Shown: positions 18,218 to 27,187 of the stretch, one piece after another
Layout of the letters: every line of letters starts with the position of its first letter
Numbering within the stretch: the stretch's first letter is position 1
Source of the DNA: JANQNX01 sp040217095
GTDB lineage: Bacteria; Pseudomonadota; Gammaproteobacteria; Eutrophobiales; Eutrophobiaceae
Direction: 5' to 3'
DNA: 64,000 bases
NCBI GenBank assembly: GCA_965229565.1
Contig: OZ245888.1
Span: forward strand, 1,798,001-1,862,000
Position numbers and translations under genes: made by a program
Notes under the pieces: generated by a model
What the model was told of the DNA's origin: nothing
Seen by the model: the letters and a program-made list of their open reading frames with translations, nothing else
Databases searched by the model: none

Positions 18218-18649
18218 TCAGGAGTAGGTTGGGGGAGCGCGCGGAAAACGTGTTCGTGTAAAGGCATTAGTGCCCGTTGCTACTGCCTGGTCAAAAACAG
18301 CAGTGTGGCGGGCGTTATCGAGCAGGTGGTCCAGTGAAAAGGAAAGCAACAGCAGCTGGCTGCTGGAGGACCAGAAACTACAGGCAGAAAAGACATGCTG
18401 TTCCCCTGATAGCTCGTGTTGTTCATGCTGGTCATGTTCAGCGTCGGCATGATGGTGCTGATGTGGATCGTCGCCGACTGTTTTGTAGATACCGGCGGGC
18501 CCATCACATAGCTTGATCGATAGTAGTGAGCCGTCTGCCGGGCTGGTGTCCAGCATGTAACCGGTTGCAACCAGTGAGCGCAACACGAGGGCAGTCAGCA
18601 GTAGCGAGCCCAGTCTGTGATTACGAAGTAGCCGGCGAAAATAGTTCAT
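18218..18649 (-). CDS. DUF2946-like small His-rich protein
   Basis: This 143-residue protein has an N-terminal hydrophobic segment (about 13-33), a histidine-rich middle (DDPHQHHHADAEHDQHEQHE), a single CSFW motif, a second hydrophobic segment and a C-terminal RAPP motif. These traits fit DUF2946, whose members often lie beside copper-related outer-membrane and TonB genes. Histidines suggest metal binding; the exact role is unknown. It is the first gene of a probable two-gene unit with the Met/His-rich barrel protein. Confidence 0.65.
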   Translation of the reverse strand: MNYFRRLLRNHRLGSLLLTALVLRSLVATGYMLDTSPADGSLLSIKLCDGPAGIYKTVGDDPHQHHHADAEHDQHEQHELSGEQHVFSACSFWSSSSQLLLLSFSLDHLLDNARHTAVFDQAVATGTNAFTRTRFPRAPPTYS

Positions 18650-18983
18650 CTGTATTAATGCAAAAGCTATGGTTGCCAGTGGTTAGATATAAAAATTTTA
18701 TGATTTATGGCAGGTTTTCCGATCATGTATAAATCGACCATTCATTCAATTACTTAGTTTTACTAGTTAAATATTGCCTTAGCTATAGTGCTTGCAAGTC
18801 TGTCATTCAGCCCTGTACTTCCGAAAATATGTACTATACTGAAAGTCAGGTGATAAGCCTCTAGGATATGCCACCATCAGTGGCACCAGCCCCCGCGAGA
18901 TGTATTAACGGGGGTTTCTAGTGCGTGTAAGAAACGTAAATATACTTTTTTCTTTCCCCGCTTTCCAGACGTCTCTCGACGCC
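18650..18983. other. Intergenic region of about 330 nt with candidate small RNA
   Basis: No credible protein gene is visible. The part near 18650-18780 is A/T-rich and probably holds the promoter of the minus-strand DUF2946 unit. The part near 18835-18920 holds a TATACT box and two hairpins, listed separately. Confidence 0.5.
18841..18920 (+). ncRNA. Candidate small RNA ending in a terminator-like hairpin
   Basis: A TATACT element (18835-18840) is followed by a 5-bp hairpin, GCCAC-CATCA-GTGGC (18870-18884). A second hairpin, CCCCCG/CGGGGG (18890-18914), is followed by TTTCT. No plus-strand gene is nearby that this could terminate. There is no clear -35 box, so this is tentative. It does not match a riboswitch class that I know. 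Confidence 0.3.
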
Positions 18984-19799
18984 TCAGCTATTGGTGCGAA
19001 AACAGATAAAGCTGAAGTCGTCCGGGTGACAGCGACGATCCGGCACCATATTCAGCATATTGTCTTCACAGGCTTCAATCATTTCGTTCACGCTTTCAAG
19101 TAATGGGCCCTTGCGGATGTATTCACTGATCTCCTGTTCATAAAGGTTGTCAGACAGTGCATCGCTGGCAACGATGACGGTATCCTGCGGTGCCATATCA
19201 ATAATGGGACCGATGTGGATAAACATTTCCTGCATGCCCACATAATTTGAAATCAGGTTTCGTTCATCGTGCATCATGGCCGGCACCTGGTCGATTGCGC
19301 CGCACTCAAGTGCATAACCAATTGGTGAATGTGACATTGACAGGTACTTGATATTGCCGTGACTACTGGTCAACAGTATCAATGAATCCCCGGCATGATA
19401 GCTGCGCATCTGGCTGCCGCTAACTTCAACAACTGAAACCGTAGAGCCTGCACCGTTACGAAGGTCTTTTATGTTGCTATTGGCAGCATCGATGCCGGTT
19501 AATATGGCATCACGCATGAGTTGTTCTTCAGGCTTTTGTTCCATGGTATCGACCATTGTTTCAACAATGATCCTGGCGGCCTGTTCGCCGGCAGGCATGC
19601 CGCCCATGCCGTCGGCGACGACAAGGACGGTGGTTTGTTCGTTAACAGGAATAACGCCGATGGCATCCTCGTTCGGCGTTTCCTTTACAGGTGATCGGGT
19701 AGAAAAATAAACGACTTCACCATGAGGCAGTGTAAGCGGTGAAGCTTCATCAGCATGGCCTTCAAAAACCATTACTGGCTTATCGCTGGATTTATTCAT
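18984..19799 (-). CDS. PP2C-family serine/threonine protein phosphatase
   Basis: This 271-residue protein carries PP2C metal-site motifs: NED at 43-45, VVADGMGG around 60-67, and VIVASDALSD near the C-terminal third (a variant of the usual SDGLSD). The family removes phosphate from Ser/Thr with two Mn/Mg ions. It starts five bases after a protein-kinase-like gene, which in turn follows ettA. This suggests a reversible phosphorylation pair. Targets are unknown. Confidence 0.85.
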   Translation of the reverse strand: MNKSSDKPVMVFEGHADEASPLTLPHGEVVYFSTRSPVKETPNEDAIGVIPVNEQTTVLVVADGMGGMPAGEQAARIIVETMVDTMEQKPEEQLMRDAILTGIDAANSNIKDLRNGAGSTVSVVEVSGSQMRSYHAGDSLILLTSSHGNIKYLSMSHSPIGYALECGAIDQVPAMMHDERNLISNYVGMQEMFIHIGPIIDMAPQDTVIVASDALSDNLYEQEISEYIRKGPLLESVNEMIEACEDNMLNMVPDRRCHPDDFSFICFRTNS

Positions 19800-19804
19800 T
19801 CTTT

Positions 19805-20536
19805 TTATGACCAGTTTATATTTTCTATATACTGCCTTAGTTTACCCGCACTGTTAAATTTTCGCAGCGCAATCGAGTGTTTCAGGCCGCAGCAGATGTT
19901 TTTAACCTCCTGTGGCTGGTTGGCATAGTGTTTTTGACCGCCCAGTGCGTCATAGAATATCCTGATCAGGTCCATGACGTCAGAATGTATATTTGACCGT
20001 TTGCTGTCGTTCCATTGGAACATGTCGATAATTTTCAGGCTATATTCCAGGCCAACATGTTGCACGATGATGTTATCGGAATGCAGGTCACCATGGTATT
20101 CGCCAACGGCATGAATAGATTCTATTCCTTTTGCCAATGCATACAGAAGATGTAGACCCTGGAAATGATGCAACCTTTTACCACGCTGTTTTTTCAGGTG
20201 CGTGGTCAACAGCTCACCTTCAACATACTCGGACACCAGGAACGAAATCGTTCTGTTATTAAACTTGATCGTATCCTGGGTCGAATACTGAATTACGATA
20301 GGGCACTTTCTGAGTTTGTGTAATTTACGCGCATAGAATTTTACAGCGCGGTCTTTCAGGTTGCGCTGTGGGAAAAAGAACTTGGCCGTGCGTTCTATAC
20401 CGGTACGCTTTTCATGGACGAGATAAACCTCTGCTTCCCAACCTACACCCAGTAGCTGATCGATTACGTATTTGCCTGATATCAACGTACCAGGTTGAAA
20501 TCTGAAGGATGTAATACTGTTGTTTTTTTTGGGCAT
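19805..20536 (-). CDS. Atypical protein kinase-like protein
   Basis: This 243-residue protein has a compact kinase fold. Visible are a degenerate glycine loop GVGWEAEVYLV (30-40), the ATP-site lysine K52 in TAKFF, a catalytic HGDLHSDN (Asp150, Asn155), and IIDMFQW in place of DFG (Asp171). Key catalytic residues are present, so activity is plausible. The HGDL form and short C-lobe set it apart from standard Hanks kinases. It lies 20 nt after ettA and five bases before a PP2C phosphatase. It could be a Ser/Thr kinase or a small-molecule kinase; the phosphatase partner favours the former. Confidence 0.75.
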   Translation of the reverse strand: MPKKNNSITSFRFQPGTLISGKYVIDQLLGVGWEAEVYLVHEKRTGIERTAKFFFPQRNLKDRAVKFYARKLHKLRKCPIVIQYSTQDTIKFNNRTISFLVSEYVEGELLTTHLKKQRGKRLHHFQGLHLLYALAKGIESIHAVGEYHGDLHSDNIIVQHVGLEYSLKIIDMFQWNDSKRSNIHSDVMDLIRIFYDALGGQKHYANQPQEVKNICCGLKHSIALRKFNSAGKLRQYIENINWS

Positions 20537-20556
20537 TATTGTTGCTTGAGAAGCAA

Positions 20557-22221
20557 TCAGTTTTTTAAACGACGGTAGCGCATGCGCTTTGGTTGTGCAT
20601 CATTGCCCTTACGTTTTTGAAAGTCTTCATGATATTCACTGAAGTCGCCTTCGATAAATACCACGCTGCCGTCATCTTCGAAGGCAAGAATATGCGTGGC
20701 TATACGATCAAGGAACCAGCGGTCATGCGATATCACCAGTGCACAACCGGGAAACGCGAGTATTGCTTCTTCCAGTGCACGCAGGGTTTCTACATCAAGG
20801 TCATTGGAAGGCTCGTCAAGTAACAGCACGTTGCCTCCCTGTTTCAGGGTATTGGCAAGATGCAGACGTCCACGTTCACCACCGGACAGGTCACCTACAT
20901 GTTTTTGCTGATCGGTACCCTTGAAATTGAAGCGGCCCACATAGGCGCGGGAGTTTAATTCATAATTGCCAATGACAATGTTGTCGAGCCCGTCGGAGAC
21001 GGCTTCCCAGACGGTTTTCTTGTCATCGAGGTTTTCACGGCTTTGTTCTACAAAGGCAATTTTCACGGTGTCGCCGAGTTTGATCTCGCCGCTATCGGGT
21101 ACTTCACGGCCGGCAATCATTCTGAACAGGGTAGACTTGCCGGCGCCGTTGCCACCAATAATACCGACGATGGCTCCCTTGGGGATAATCAGGTTCAGGT
21201 TTTCATACAATACCTGGTCGCCGTATTTTTTACTGACGTCTTTAAACTCGATGACAGCATCACCCAGTCTTGGGCCAGGTGGAATGTAAATCTCGTTTGT
21301 TTCGCTGCGCTTTTGAAAGTCCTGCGAGTTCATTTCCTCGAAACGGGCCAGGCGTGCCTTGTTCTTGGCATGCCGACCCTTGGGTGCTGTACGGACCCAT
21401 TCCAGTTCCTGCTTGATGGCTTTTTGTCGTGCTGATTCCGCACGTTCTTCCTGTTCCAGTCGCTGTTCCTTGTTCTCAAGCCACTGCGAGTAATTGCCCT
21501 CGAAAGGGATACCTTCACCGCGGTCGAGCTCCAGTATCCAGCCGGCAACGTTATCAAGAAAGTAACGATCGTGTGTTACTGCCACGACTGTGCCGTTGAA
21601 ATCGGCGAGGAATCTTTCCAGCCAATATACTGATTCGGCATCAAGATGGTTGGTCGGCTCGTCCAGTAATAACATGTCAGGCCTTGAAAGCAGCAGGCGA
21701 CAAAGTGCGACACGACGTTTCTCACCACCAGAAAGGGTATCAATTGCGGCGTCCCATGGTGGTAAACGCAAGGCATCGGCTGCTCGTTCCAGTGTATGTT
21801 CCAGGTTCTCCGCGTCCCATGCCTGGACGATGCCCTCGAGTTTTTCCTGCTTCTTGGCCAGTGCATCAAAATCTGCTCCTTCTTCTGCATAGGCGGCATA
21901 GACCTCGTTTAATTCAGCCAATGCATCCAGCGGTTCACGCAGGCCATCTTCCACGTTACCCCTGACATCCTTGTTATTATCCAGTTGCGGTTCCTGGGGC
22001 AGGTAACCAACCTTGATGTCAGGCATTGGCCTTGCCTCGCCGATGATATCCTTGTCTATACCTGCCATGATCTTTAACAGCGTGGATTTACCTGCGCCGT
22101 TCAGTCCCAGCACGCCGATCTTGGCGCCGGGGAAAAATGAAAGGTAGATGTCTTTAAGTATCTGGCGTTTTGGCGGAACAATCTTGTTCACGCCGTTCAT
22201 TGTGTATACGTATTGGGCCAT
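20557..22221 (-). CDS. ettA: Energy-dependent translational throttle protein EttA (ABC-F ATPase)
   Basis: This 554-residue protein has the family's usual length and start (MAQYVYTMNGVNKIVPPKR). Two ABC domains carry Walker A GLNGAGKST and GGNGAGKST, signatures LSGGEKRR and LSGGERGR, and Walker B LLLDEPTNHLD and LLLDEPSNDLD. A basic linker near residues 255-300 corresponds to the P-site tRNA interaction motif. EttA binds the ribosomal E site and gates initiation-to-elongation according to ATP/ADP. Unusually, it appears to head a unit with a kinase and a phosphatase. Confidence 0.96.
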   Translation of the reverse strand: MAQYVYTMNGVNKIVPPKRQILKDIYLSFFPGAKIGVLGLNGAGKSTLLKIMAGIDKDIIGEARPMPDIKVGYLPQEPQLDNNKDVRGNVEDGLREPLDALAELNEVYAAYAEEGADFDALAKKQEKLEGIVQAWDAENLEHTLERAADALRLPPWDAAIDTLSGGEKRRVALCRLLLSRPDMLLLDEPTNHLDAESVYWLERFLADFNGTVVAVTHDRYFLDNVAGWILELDRGEGIPFEGNYSQWLENKEQRLEQEERAESARQKAIKQELEWVRTAPKGRHAKNKARLARFEEMNSQDFQKRSETNEIYIPPGPRLGDAVIEFKDVSKKYGDQVLYENLNLIIPKGAIVGIIGGNGAGKSTLFRMIAGREVPDSGEIKLGDTVKIAFVEQSRENLDDKKTVWEAVSDGLDNIVIGNYELNSRAYVGRFNFKGTDQQKHVGDLSGGERGRLHLANTLKQGGNVLLLDEPSNDLDVETLRALEEAILAFPGCALVISHDRWFLDRIATHILAFEDDGSVVFIEGDFSEYHEDFQKRKGNDAQPKRMRYRRLKN

Positions 22222-22357
22222 AAAGCTGGAGTCTGTATTCAGTTTGTTGCTGGAAAGAGCGTCCGATTATCGTTAATCATGATCGGCATGGCAACAGTTG
22301 ATTAAATGGCTGCCTTTAGCCATGTTCAAGTGCCGGGAAGTGACAGGCAGAGACTTG

Positions 22358-23575
22358 TCAGAGCTGAATCTTTTCGCGAATGATCAGGTCTATCGGGTTG
22401 CCAAGTAGCGGCGAAATATTTGATACCGCACCAACCAGGTCACCGTTTTCAGGCTTGGCCTGGCCACTGTTAGAAACCCTTGCGATTAACTGAACTCGTT
22501 TAAAATCGCCCAGTTTCCTGGATGGCATCATCACGTTCGTATTATCCAGTGTCACCTGTACAGGGAACTCAGTGACGGGTTCGCGCACAACGGCAATCGG
22601 TATTGAATCACCATCCTCGGAACGGGCATACACAAACAACATGGCGTTTTCGGCAATGTTATCTGACAGGGCAGGTGCAAGATAGACATTGACGACAAGT
22701 GAAACCAGGTCCGGGTCGACATTACTGTCGCTGTCCATGCCAAGTTGTTGCCTGGTTGAGGCAATCATTTGCTGTAGCTGTTGTTTTGGTTCTGTGCCGT
22801 CTTCAATGCGCGGCAGCAATCGTTCCCAGTAGCTCAGTGCCTGTTGCAACTCGCCGTGTTCAGTGGCAGCCATGCCGGCCAGCCACAGGGCACTGGCGTT
22901 GTCCGGCTCAAGTTCCAGTATGCGCTGTATATACTCGGCAGGTTTACCGGCCAGCTGTTGTTCGTTCTCCATCGCCAGCGCATCGACAAGACGCAGCAGG
23001 GATTCAGGTGTTTCACCTTCAAGCTGGAACAGTTTTTCAGCCGCCAGTTTTGCCTTTGCATAGCGTTCCAGCACCATGTTGGAACGATAAAACATTTGCC
23101 AACCCTCTATATCTTCAGGGTTGTCCTGCAGGCGCTGTTCCAGGCCTGCTACCATTTCTTCAACCTGTTCCGGCGTGATTGGCTGATCCTGCGAGGCTTG
23201 TAACGGCTGTTGGCCAACCAGGTCAGGTCGTCCCAGGTATGAATACATTATTAACACGAATAGCGGGACGAATGCCGTCAGTGACAAGGCAGTCAGGCGT
23301 TTAAGTTGTAAACGTTCATTCTTTCCGGCCGTAGATACGCTTTTAATGCTATTGATCGCAGTCTCTATTTCGCGGCGTGAATTCGCGGCTTCCTGCTCGG
23401 TAATAGTGCCGTTTTCAAGGTCTATCTCGAGTTCAGCCAGTTGCTGCTGCAGTATATCTTTTTGCAATGTCGGTGAATCTTCATGCTCGGGCCTTTGCGA
23501 CAGCATGACTGTACGGATACAGATCGCCAGTGTTAGCAGGATGAGCAGTAAGGAGATAAGCCAGAACAGGAGCAT
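22358..23575 (-). CDS. ccmI: Cytochrome c biogenesis protein CcmI
   Basis: This 405-residue protein has two N-terminal membrane helices (about 2-24 and 92-112). Between them is a helical segment with LQQQLAELEIDLENGTI, and a periplasmic TPR region follows (about 140-280, with repeats around LLRLVDALA and ALWLAGMAATEHGELQQALSYWE). CcmI binds the C-terminus of apocytochrome c and hands it to CcmFH. It is the last gene of the ccm operon. Its ATG has no Shine-Dalgarno, because the 65-nt spacer before it contains no G on the coding strand. Confidence 0.9.
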   Translation of the reverse strand: MLLFWLISLLLILLTLAICIRTVMLSQRPEHEDSPTLQKDILQQQLAELEIDLENGTITEQEAANSRREIETAINSIKSVSTAGKNERLQLKRLTALSLTAFVPLFVLIMYSYLGRPDLVGQQPLQASQDQPITPEQVEEMVAGLEQRLQDNPEDIEGWQMFYRSNMVLERYAKAKLAAEKLFQLEGETPESLLRLVDALAMENEQQLAGKPAEYIQRILELEPDNASALWLAGMAATEHGELQQALSYWERLLPRIEDGTEPKQQLQQMIASTRQQLGMDSDSNVDPDLVSLVVNVYLAPALSDNIAENAMLFVYARSEDGDSIPIAVVREPVTEFPVQVTLDNTNVMMPSRKLGDFKRVQLIARVSNSGQAKPENGDLVGAVSNISPLLGNPIDLIIREKIQL

Positions 23576-23640
23576 GATTAGTGATTAGTTAATAGTGATT
23601 GGTGAATAGTTAGTAGTGAATAGTGAATGGTTATTAGTGA
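23576..23640 (-). repeat. G-free imperfect short-repeat spacer between ccmH and ccmI
   Basis: The 65 nt between the two genes consist of imperfect repeats related to TCACTAAT and TTCACTA. On the coding strand there is not a single G. The other ccm junctions overlap or are a few bases long, so this is an inserted low-complexity spacer. Confidence 0.8.
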
Positions 23641-24057
23641 TTAGTCGTTGTAGGGTTCTTGAGTGGCGCTGTTGTTAGCCTGGCGCCGGATGATAATGAT
23701 CGCAACAACAATACCAATCACCAGGAACACAAACGGTCCTGCCCATAACAACCAGGTATTTTCCTGTAGCGGCGGACGATATAGCACGAAATCACCGTAG
23801 CGTTCGACCAGGAATGCCTTGATATCATTTTCAGTTTTTCCGGCGTCGATCATTTCAATGATCTGACGTCGCAGGTCCTGGGCCAGCTCGGCATTGGAAT
23901 CGGCCAGTGACTGGTTCTGGCAAACCAGGCAGCGGATTTCCTCGAGCAGGGAATCATAGAGGTTGTCTTTCTCTATATCGTTAAAGCGAATGGGAACGTC
24001 TGCCGCAGATAGCGTGCCGAGATTAAATAACAGGAGAAAAGCGATGACTGTTTTCAC
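23641..24057 (-). CDS. ccmH: Cytochrome c biogenesis protein CcmH (heme-lyase thiol subunit)
   Basis: This 138-residue protein has a signal sequence, the RCLVCQNQ motif (LRCxxCQN type) that reduces the apocytochrome CxxCH disulfide, and a C-terminal membrane helix (about 103-122). The length matches the short CcmH form in which CcmI is a separate protein. Its start overlaps the stop of ccmG by four bases. It acts in the periplasm with CcmF and CcmI. Confidence 0.95.
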   Translation of the reverse strand: MKTVIAFLLLFNLGTLSAADVPIRFNDIEKDNLYDSLLEEIRCLVCQNQSLADSNAELAQDLRRQIIEMIDAGKTENDIKAFLVERYGDFVLYRPPLQENTWLLWAGPFVFLVIGIVVAIIIIRRQANNSATQEPYND

Positions 24058-24584
24058 GAGGCGTTCTCGAGTTGCCTGACCATTGGCATGATGATGTTAT
24101 CCAGGTCTTCCTGTTCAACCGGTCCGATATGCTTGTAGCGAATATACCCTTGTTTATCGATTACAAAGGTTTCAGGTACACCGTAGACCCCGTAATCAAT
24201 ACCGACATCGCCTTGTTGGTCAAAGGCACTTTCAACGTAGGGATCGCCAAGCTGTTTTAACCATTGCAGGGCATTGGGTCGCTCGTCCTTGTAATTCAGT
24301 CCGTAGATCGCTATCCCGTCTTCGCGTGCGACCCGGACCAGTAGCGGGTGTTCGACGCGGCAAGCTGCGCACCACGAGGCCCAGACATTCAACAGGGTGA
24401 CCTGTCCCTTGAGCGTGTCGTGCGTGATTTTTTTGTTTTCATCATGCAATGTATCCAGGGCAAATGGCGGGGCCGGTTTGTCTATGAGTGGTGACGGCAC
24501 CTTGCTGGGGTCGTTTTGCAGGCCGAAGATGAACAACACTACCAGGCCGACAAAAAACAACAGGGGAAAGCTATAGCGCCACAT
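24054..24584 (-). CDS. ccmG: Thiol:disulfide interchange protein CcmG/DsbE
   Basis: This 176-residue protein has an N-terminal membrane anchor and a thioredoxin fold with the active site WASWCAACRVEHP. A GVYGVPETFVID segment carries the cis-proline. CcmG keeps apocytochrome c heme-binding cysteines reduced. It begins seven bases after ccmF and overlaps ccmH by four bases. Confidence 0.95.
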   Translation of the reverse strand: MWRYSFPLLFFVGLVVLFIFGLQNDPSKVPSPLIDKPAPPFALDTLHDENKKITHDTLKGQVTLLNVWASWCAACRVEHPLLVRVAREDGIAIYGLNYKDERPNALQWLKQLGDPYVESAFDQQGDVGIDYGVYGVPETFVIDKQGYIRYKHIGPVEQEDLDNIIMPMVRQLENAS

Positions 24585-24591
24585 TCAGGTT

Positions 24592-26568
24592 CTACTTTGC
24601 TGTTACGCTGTTATCGTCAACCTGGGTGGCCTTGTTCTTTATGCGCAGGCGATAACGGCGATCAGTTGCTGCCAGGATACCGCCGGCGGCCATGAACAGT
24701 GCCCCCAGCCAGATCCAGCGCACGAATGGTTTGTGATACAGGCGCAGGCTCCAGGCATCTCCATCCAGTGGTTCACCCAGTGACACATAGATGTCCCGTG
24801 TCAGGCCAGCATCGATGCCGGCCTCGGTCATCGGCATGTTACGAACGGTATACAGTCTTTTCTGTGTTCTTAAGGTGCTGACCAGTTTGCCATCCCGGCT
24901 GACGTTCACGACGGCCTCGGTTGCCTTGTAATTAGGTCCGGGTACCGAACGCAGGCTATCAAGTGTGAATTCATAGTTGGCGAAACTGACACTGTCTCCC
25001 GGTGCCATGCGTTCATGTACATCCACGCTATGAGTACTGGTGATGGTGATACCAATGATCATGACGGCAAAACCGATATGTGCCAGCGTCATACCATAAA
25101 AACTGCGCGGTATATTGGCGAGAGCCAGCCATTTGTTCTGACGGTTTTTTAAACGCTCACGTACGGCCGAGAGGCTGGTCAGGATTATCCAGAATGCGGC
25201 AACCAGTCCGAGGATGCTGATGAATATGTCTGACTCGAGTAGCAGCAGCCCGGTTATAACTCCGGTAACAGCGCTTACACCCAGCAGAATGGCAAGCGGT
25301 TTCGAGATGCGTTGCCAGTTGTCATTGCGCCAGCGGACGATGGCACCAATACCGATTAAAACGATTACCGGCAGCATCAATGGAACAAAAACGGCATTAA
25401 AGTAAGGCGCACCGACTGACAGCTTGCCCATGTTCATTGCTTCCATGACCAGCGGGTACAGTGTGCCAAGCAGAATGGTTAACATCGATACAACCATAAA
25501 GACGCTATTGAACAACAGGAATGTCTCGCGTGAAAACAGGCTGAAGGTTCCGCCTTTCAGCGTGGTAGGTGCACGCCACGCGTAAAGTAACAGTGAACCG
25601 CCGATGTAGACACCCAGCAGGGCCAGGATAAAGACACCGCGGGTTGGGTCTGTGGCAAAGGCGTGTACCGAGGTCAGTACACCGGAACGTACCAGAAAGG
25701 TGCCGAGCAGACTTAGCGCAAAGGCACAGATAGCCAGTAACACCGTCCAGTTTTTAAATACATCGCGTTTTTCGGTTGCTGCCAGCGAATGGATCAATGC
25801 AGTACCGATGAGCCAGGGCATAAAAGAGGCGTTTTCTACCGGGTCCCAGAACCACCAGCCGCCCCAGCCGAGTTCGTAATAGGCCCACCAGCTACCAAGT
25901 GCAATCCCGACTGTCAGGAATACCCAGGCCATGATTGTCCATGGGCGTGACCAGCGTGCCCAGGCCGAATCGAGATTGCCGCCGAGCAATGCCGCTATGG
26001 CAAAGCCAAAGGCAACGGAAAAACCGACATAGCCCATGTACAGCATGGGCGGATGAATAATCAATCCGGGGTCCTGCAATAACGGGTTCAGGTCAGCGCC
26101 ATCCATCGGTACCGGCAGCAGCCGATCGAAGGGATTGGAGGTTAACAACATAAACAACAGGAAACCGATGCTGACCGATCCCATGACACCAATGACACGG
26201 GCTACAAAATAAAGTGGCAGACGTTGACTGAATATACTCACTGCCAGCGTCCAGCCGCTTAGGATAAGTGCCCAAAGCAGCAGCGAGCCCTCATGCGCAC
26301 CCCATACGGCCGAGATACGATACATCAGCGGCAACATTGAATTTGAGTTGTTCGCGACGTAAGCGACGGAAAAATCGTGTTGTATGAACGACCAGGTCAA
26401 CAGGGCAAAGGCAATCGCAAGAAAGATAAACTGCAATTGCGCTGTTGGGCGGGCCAATGCCATCCAGCTATAGTTGCGGAGTTGTGCGCCGGCGATGGGC
26501 AACACTGTCTGCACGATGGCCAGCGCCAGGGCCAGTATTAGCGTGAGTTGCCCGAGTTCAGGGATCAT
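24592..26568 (-). CDS. ccmF: Cytochrome c heme lyase subunit CcmF
   Basis: This 658-residue protein has many membrane helices and the tryptophan-rich WWD motif WGGWWFWDPVENASFMPWL. Histidine-bearing loops (for example LIHPPMLYMGY) are typical of heme-handling proteins. CcmF takes heme from CcmE and attaches it to apocytochrome c with CcmH. Size matches the family. It overlaps ccmE by four bases. Confidence 0.96.
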   Translation of the reverse strand: MIPELGQLTLILALALAIVQTVLPIAGAQLRNYSWMALARPTAQLQFIFLAIAFALLTWSFIQHDFSVAYVANNSNSMLPLMYRISAVWGAHEGSLLLWALILSGWTLAVSIFSQRLPLYFVARVIGVMGSVSIGFLLFMLLTSNPFDRLLPVPMDGADLNPLLQDPGLIIHPPMLYMGYVGFSVAFGFAIAALLGGNLDSAWARWSRPWTIMAWVFLTVGIALGSWWAYYELGWGGWWFWDPVENASFMPWLIGTALIHSLAATEKRDVFKNWTVLLAICAFALSLLGTFLVRSGVLTSVHAFATDPTRGVFILALLGVYIGGSLLLYAWRAPTTLKGGTFSLFSRETFLLFNSVFMVVSMLTILLGTLYPLVMEAMNMGKLSVGAPYFNAVFVPLMLPVIVLIGIGAIVRWRNDNWQRISKPLAILLGVSAVTGVITGLLLLESDIFISILGLVAAFWIILTSLSAVRERLKNRQNKWLALANIPRSFYGMTLAHIGFAVMIIGITITSTHSVDVHERMAPGDSVSFANYEFTLDSLRSVPGPNYKATEAVVNVSRDGKLVSTLRTQKRLYTVRNMPMTEAGIDAGLTRDIYVSLGEPLDGDAWSLRLYHKPFVRWIWLGALFMAAGGILAATDRRYRLRIKNKATQVDDNSVTAK

Positions 26569-27029
26569 GGTTCAGTCGAATACTTGTGGGGCATGGTCAT
26601 GTCAACACCGGCGTTGGCCAATGCCTCGGCTACCTCGGGAGGCATATAGTTTTCATCATGCTTGGCCAGCACTTCGCTGGCCTGGAAGACACCGTTCGCA
26701 TCCAGTTTGCCGTTAGCTACGATACCCTGACCCTCGCGAAACAGGTCAGGCAGTATGCCTTGATATGTGACGGTGATCGTTTCTTTGGTATCTGTCAGCC
26801 TGAAACTGACCTTCAGACTTTCCGGATCGCGATTGACACTATCATTTTCCACCAGGCCGCCGATACGAAAGGCACGTTCAGCAGGTGCTTCACCACTGGC
26901 GACCTGTGTTGGGCTGTAGAAATACAGCAGGTTTTTTTCAAACGCGGTCAGTATCAGCGCCGCGGCGATGCCCATGCCGAGGACGATGGTAGACACAATA
27001 GCGAGTCGTTTTTTGCGAATTGGATTCAT
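26565..27029 (-). CDS. ccmE: Heme chaperone CcmE
   Basis: This 154-residue protein has one N-terminal helix (about 8-28) and a periplasmic OB-fold domain. The conserved VLAKHDENYMPPEV holds the histidine that binds heme covalently and the following tyrosine. It ends in a flexible His-containing tail. It overlaps ccmD by four bases at one end and ccmF by four at the other. Confidence 0.96.
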   Translation of the reverse strand: MNPIRKKRLAIVSTIVLGMGIAAALILTAFEKNLLYFYSPTQVASGEAPAERAFRIGGLVENDSVNRDPESLKVSFRLTDTKETITVTYQGILPDLFREGQGIVANGKLDANGVFQASEVLAKHDENYMPPEVAEALANAGVDMTMPHKYSTEP

Positions 27030-27187
27030 GATTGTTGTTTGAGCTTATTGCGCCGTGCGAGTTCGCTGAATACCTTTTTTTCACGCCAGCGAGGCTGGAC
27101 ATAGTTGATCACCATTACCAGCAGCCAGACCCCATAGGCTGACCAGACGTAGGGCCCGTAGCCGCCCATGTTCAGAAAATCACTCAT
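27026..27187 (-). CDS. ccmD: Cytochrome c biogenesis protein CcmD (53 residues)
   Basis: A small gene read directly from the reverse strand: MSDFLNMGGYGPYVWSAYGV, then a hydrophobic stretch WLLVMVINYV, then the basic tail RWREKKVFSELARRNKLK. The single helix preceded by GGYxxYVWxAYG is the CcmD signature. CcmD helps release holo-CcmE from CcmABC. It overlaps ccmC and ccmE by four bases each, fitting its place in the operon. Confidence 0.93.
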   Translation of the reverse strand: MSDFLNMGGYGPYVWSAYGVWLLVMVINYVQPRWREKKVFSELARRNKLKQQS

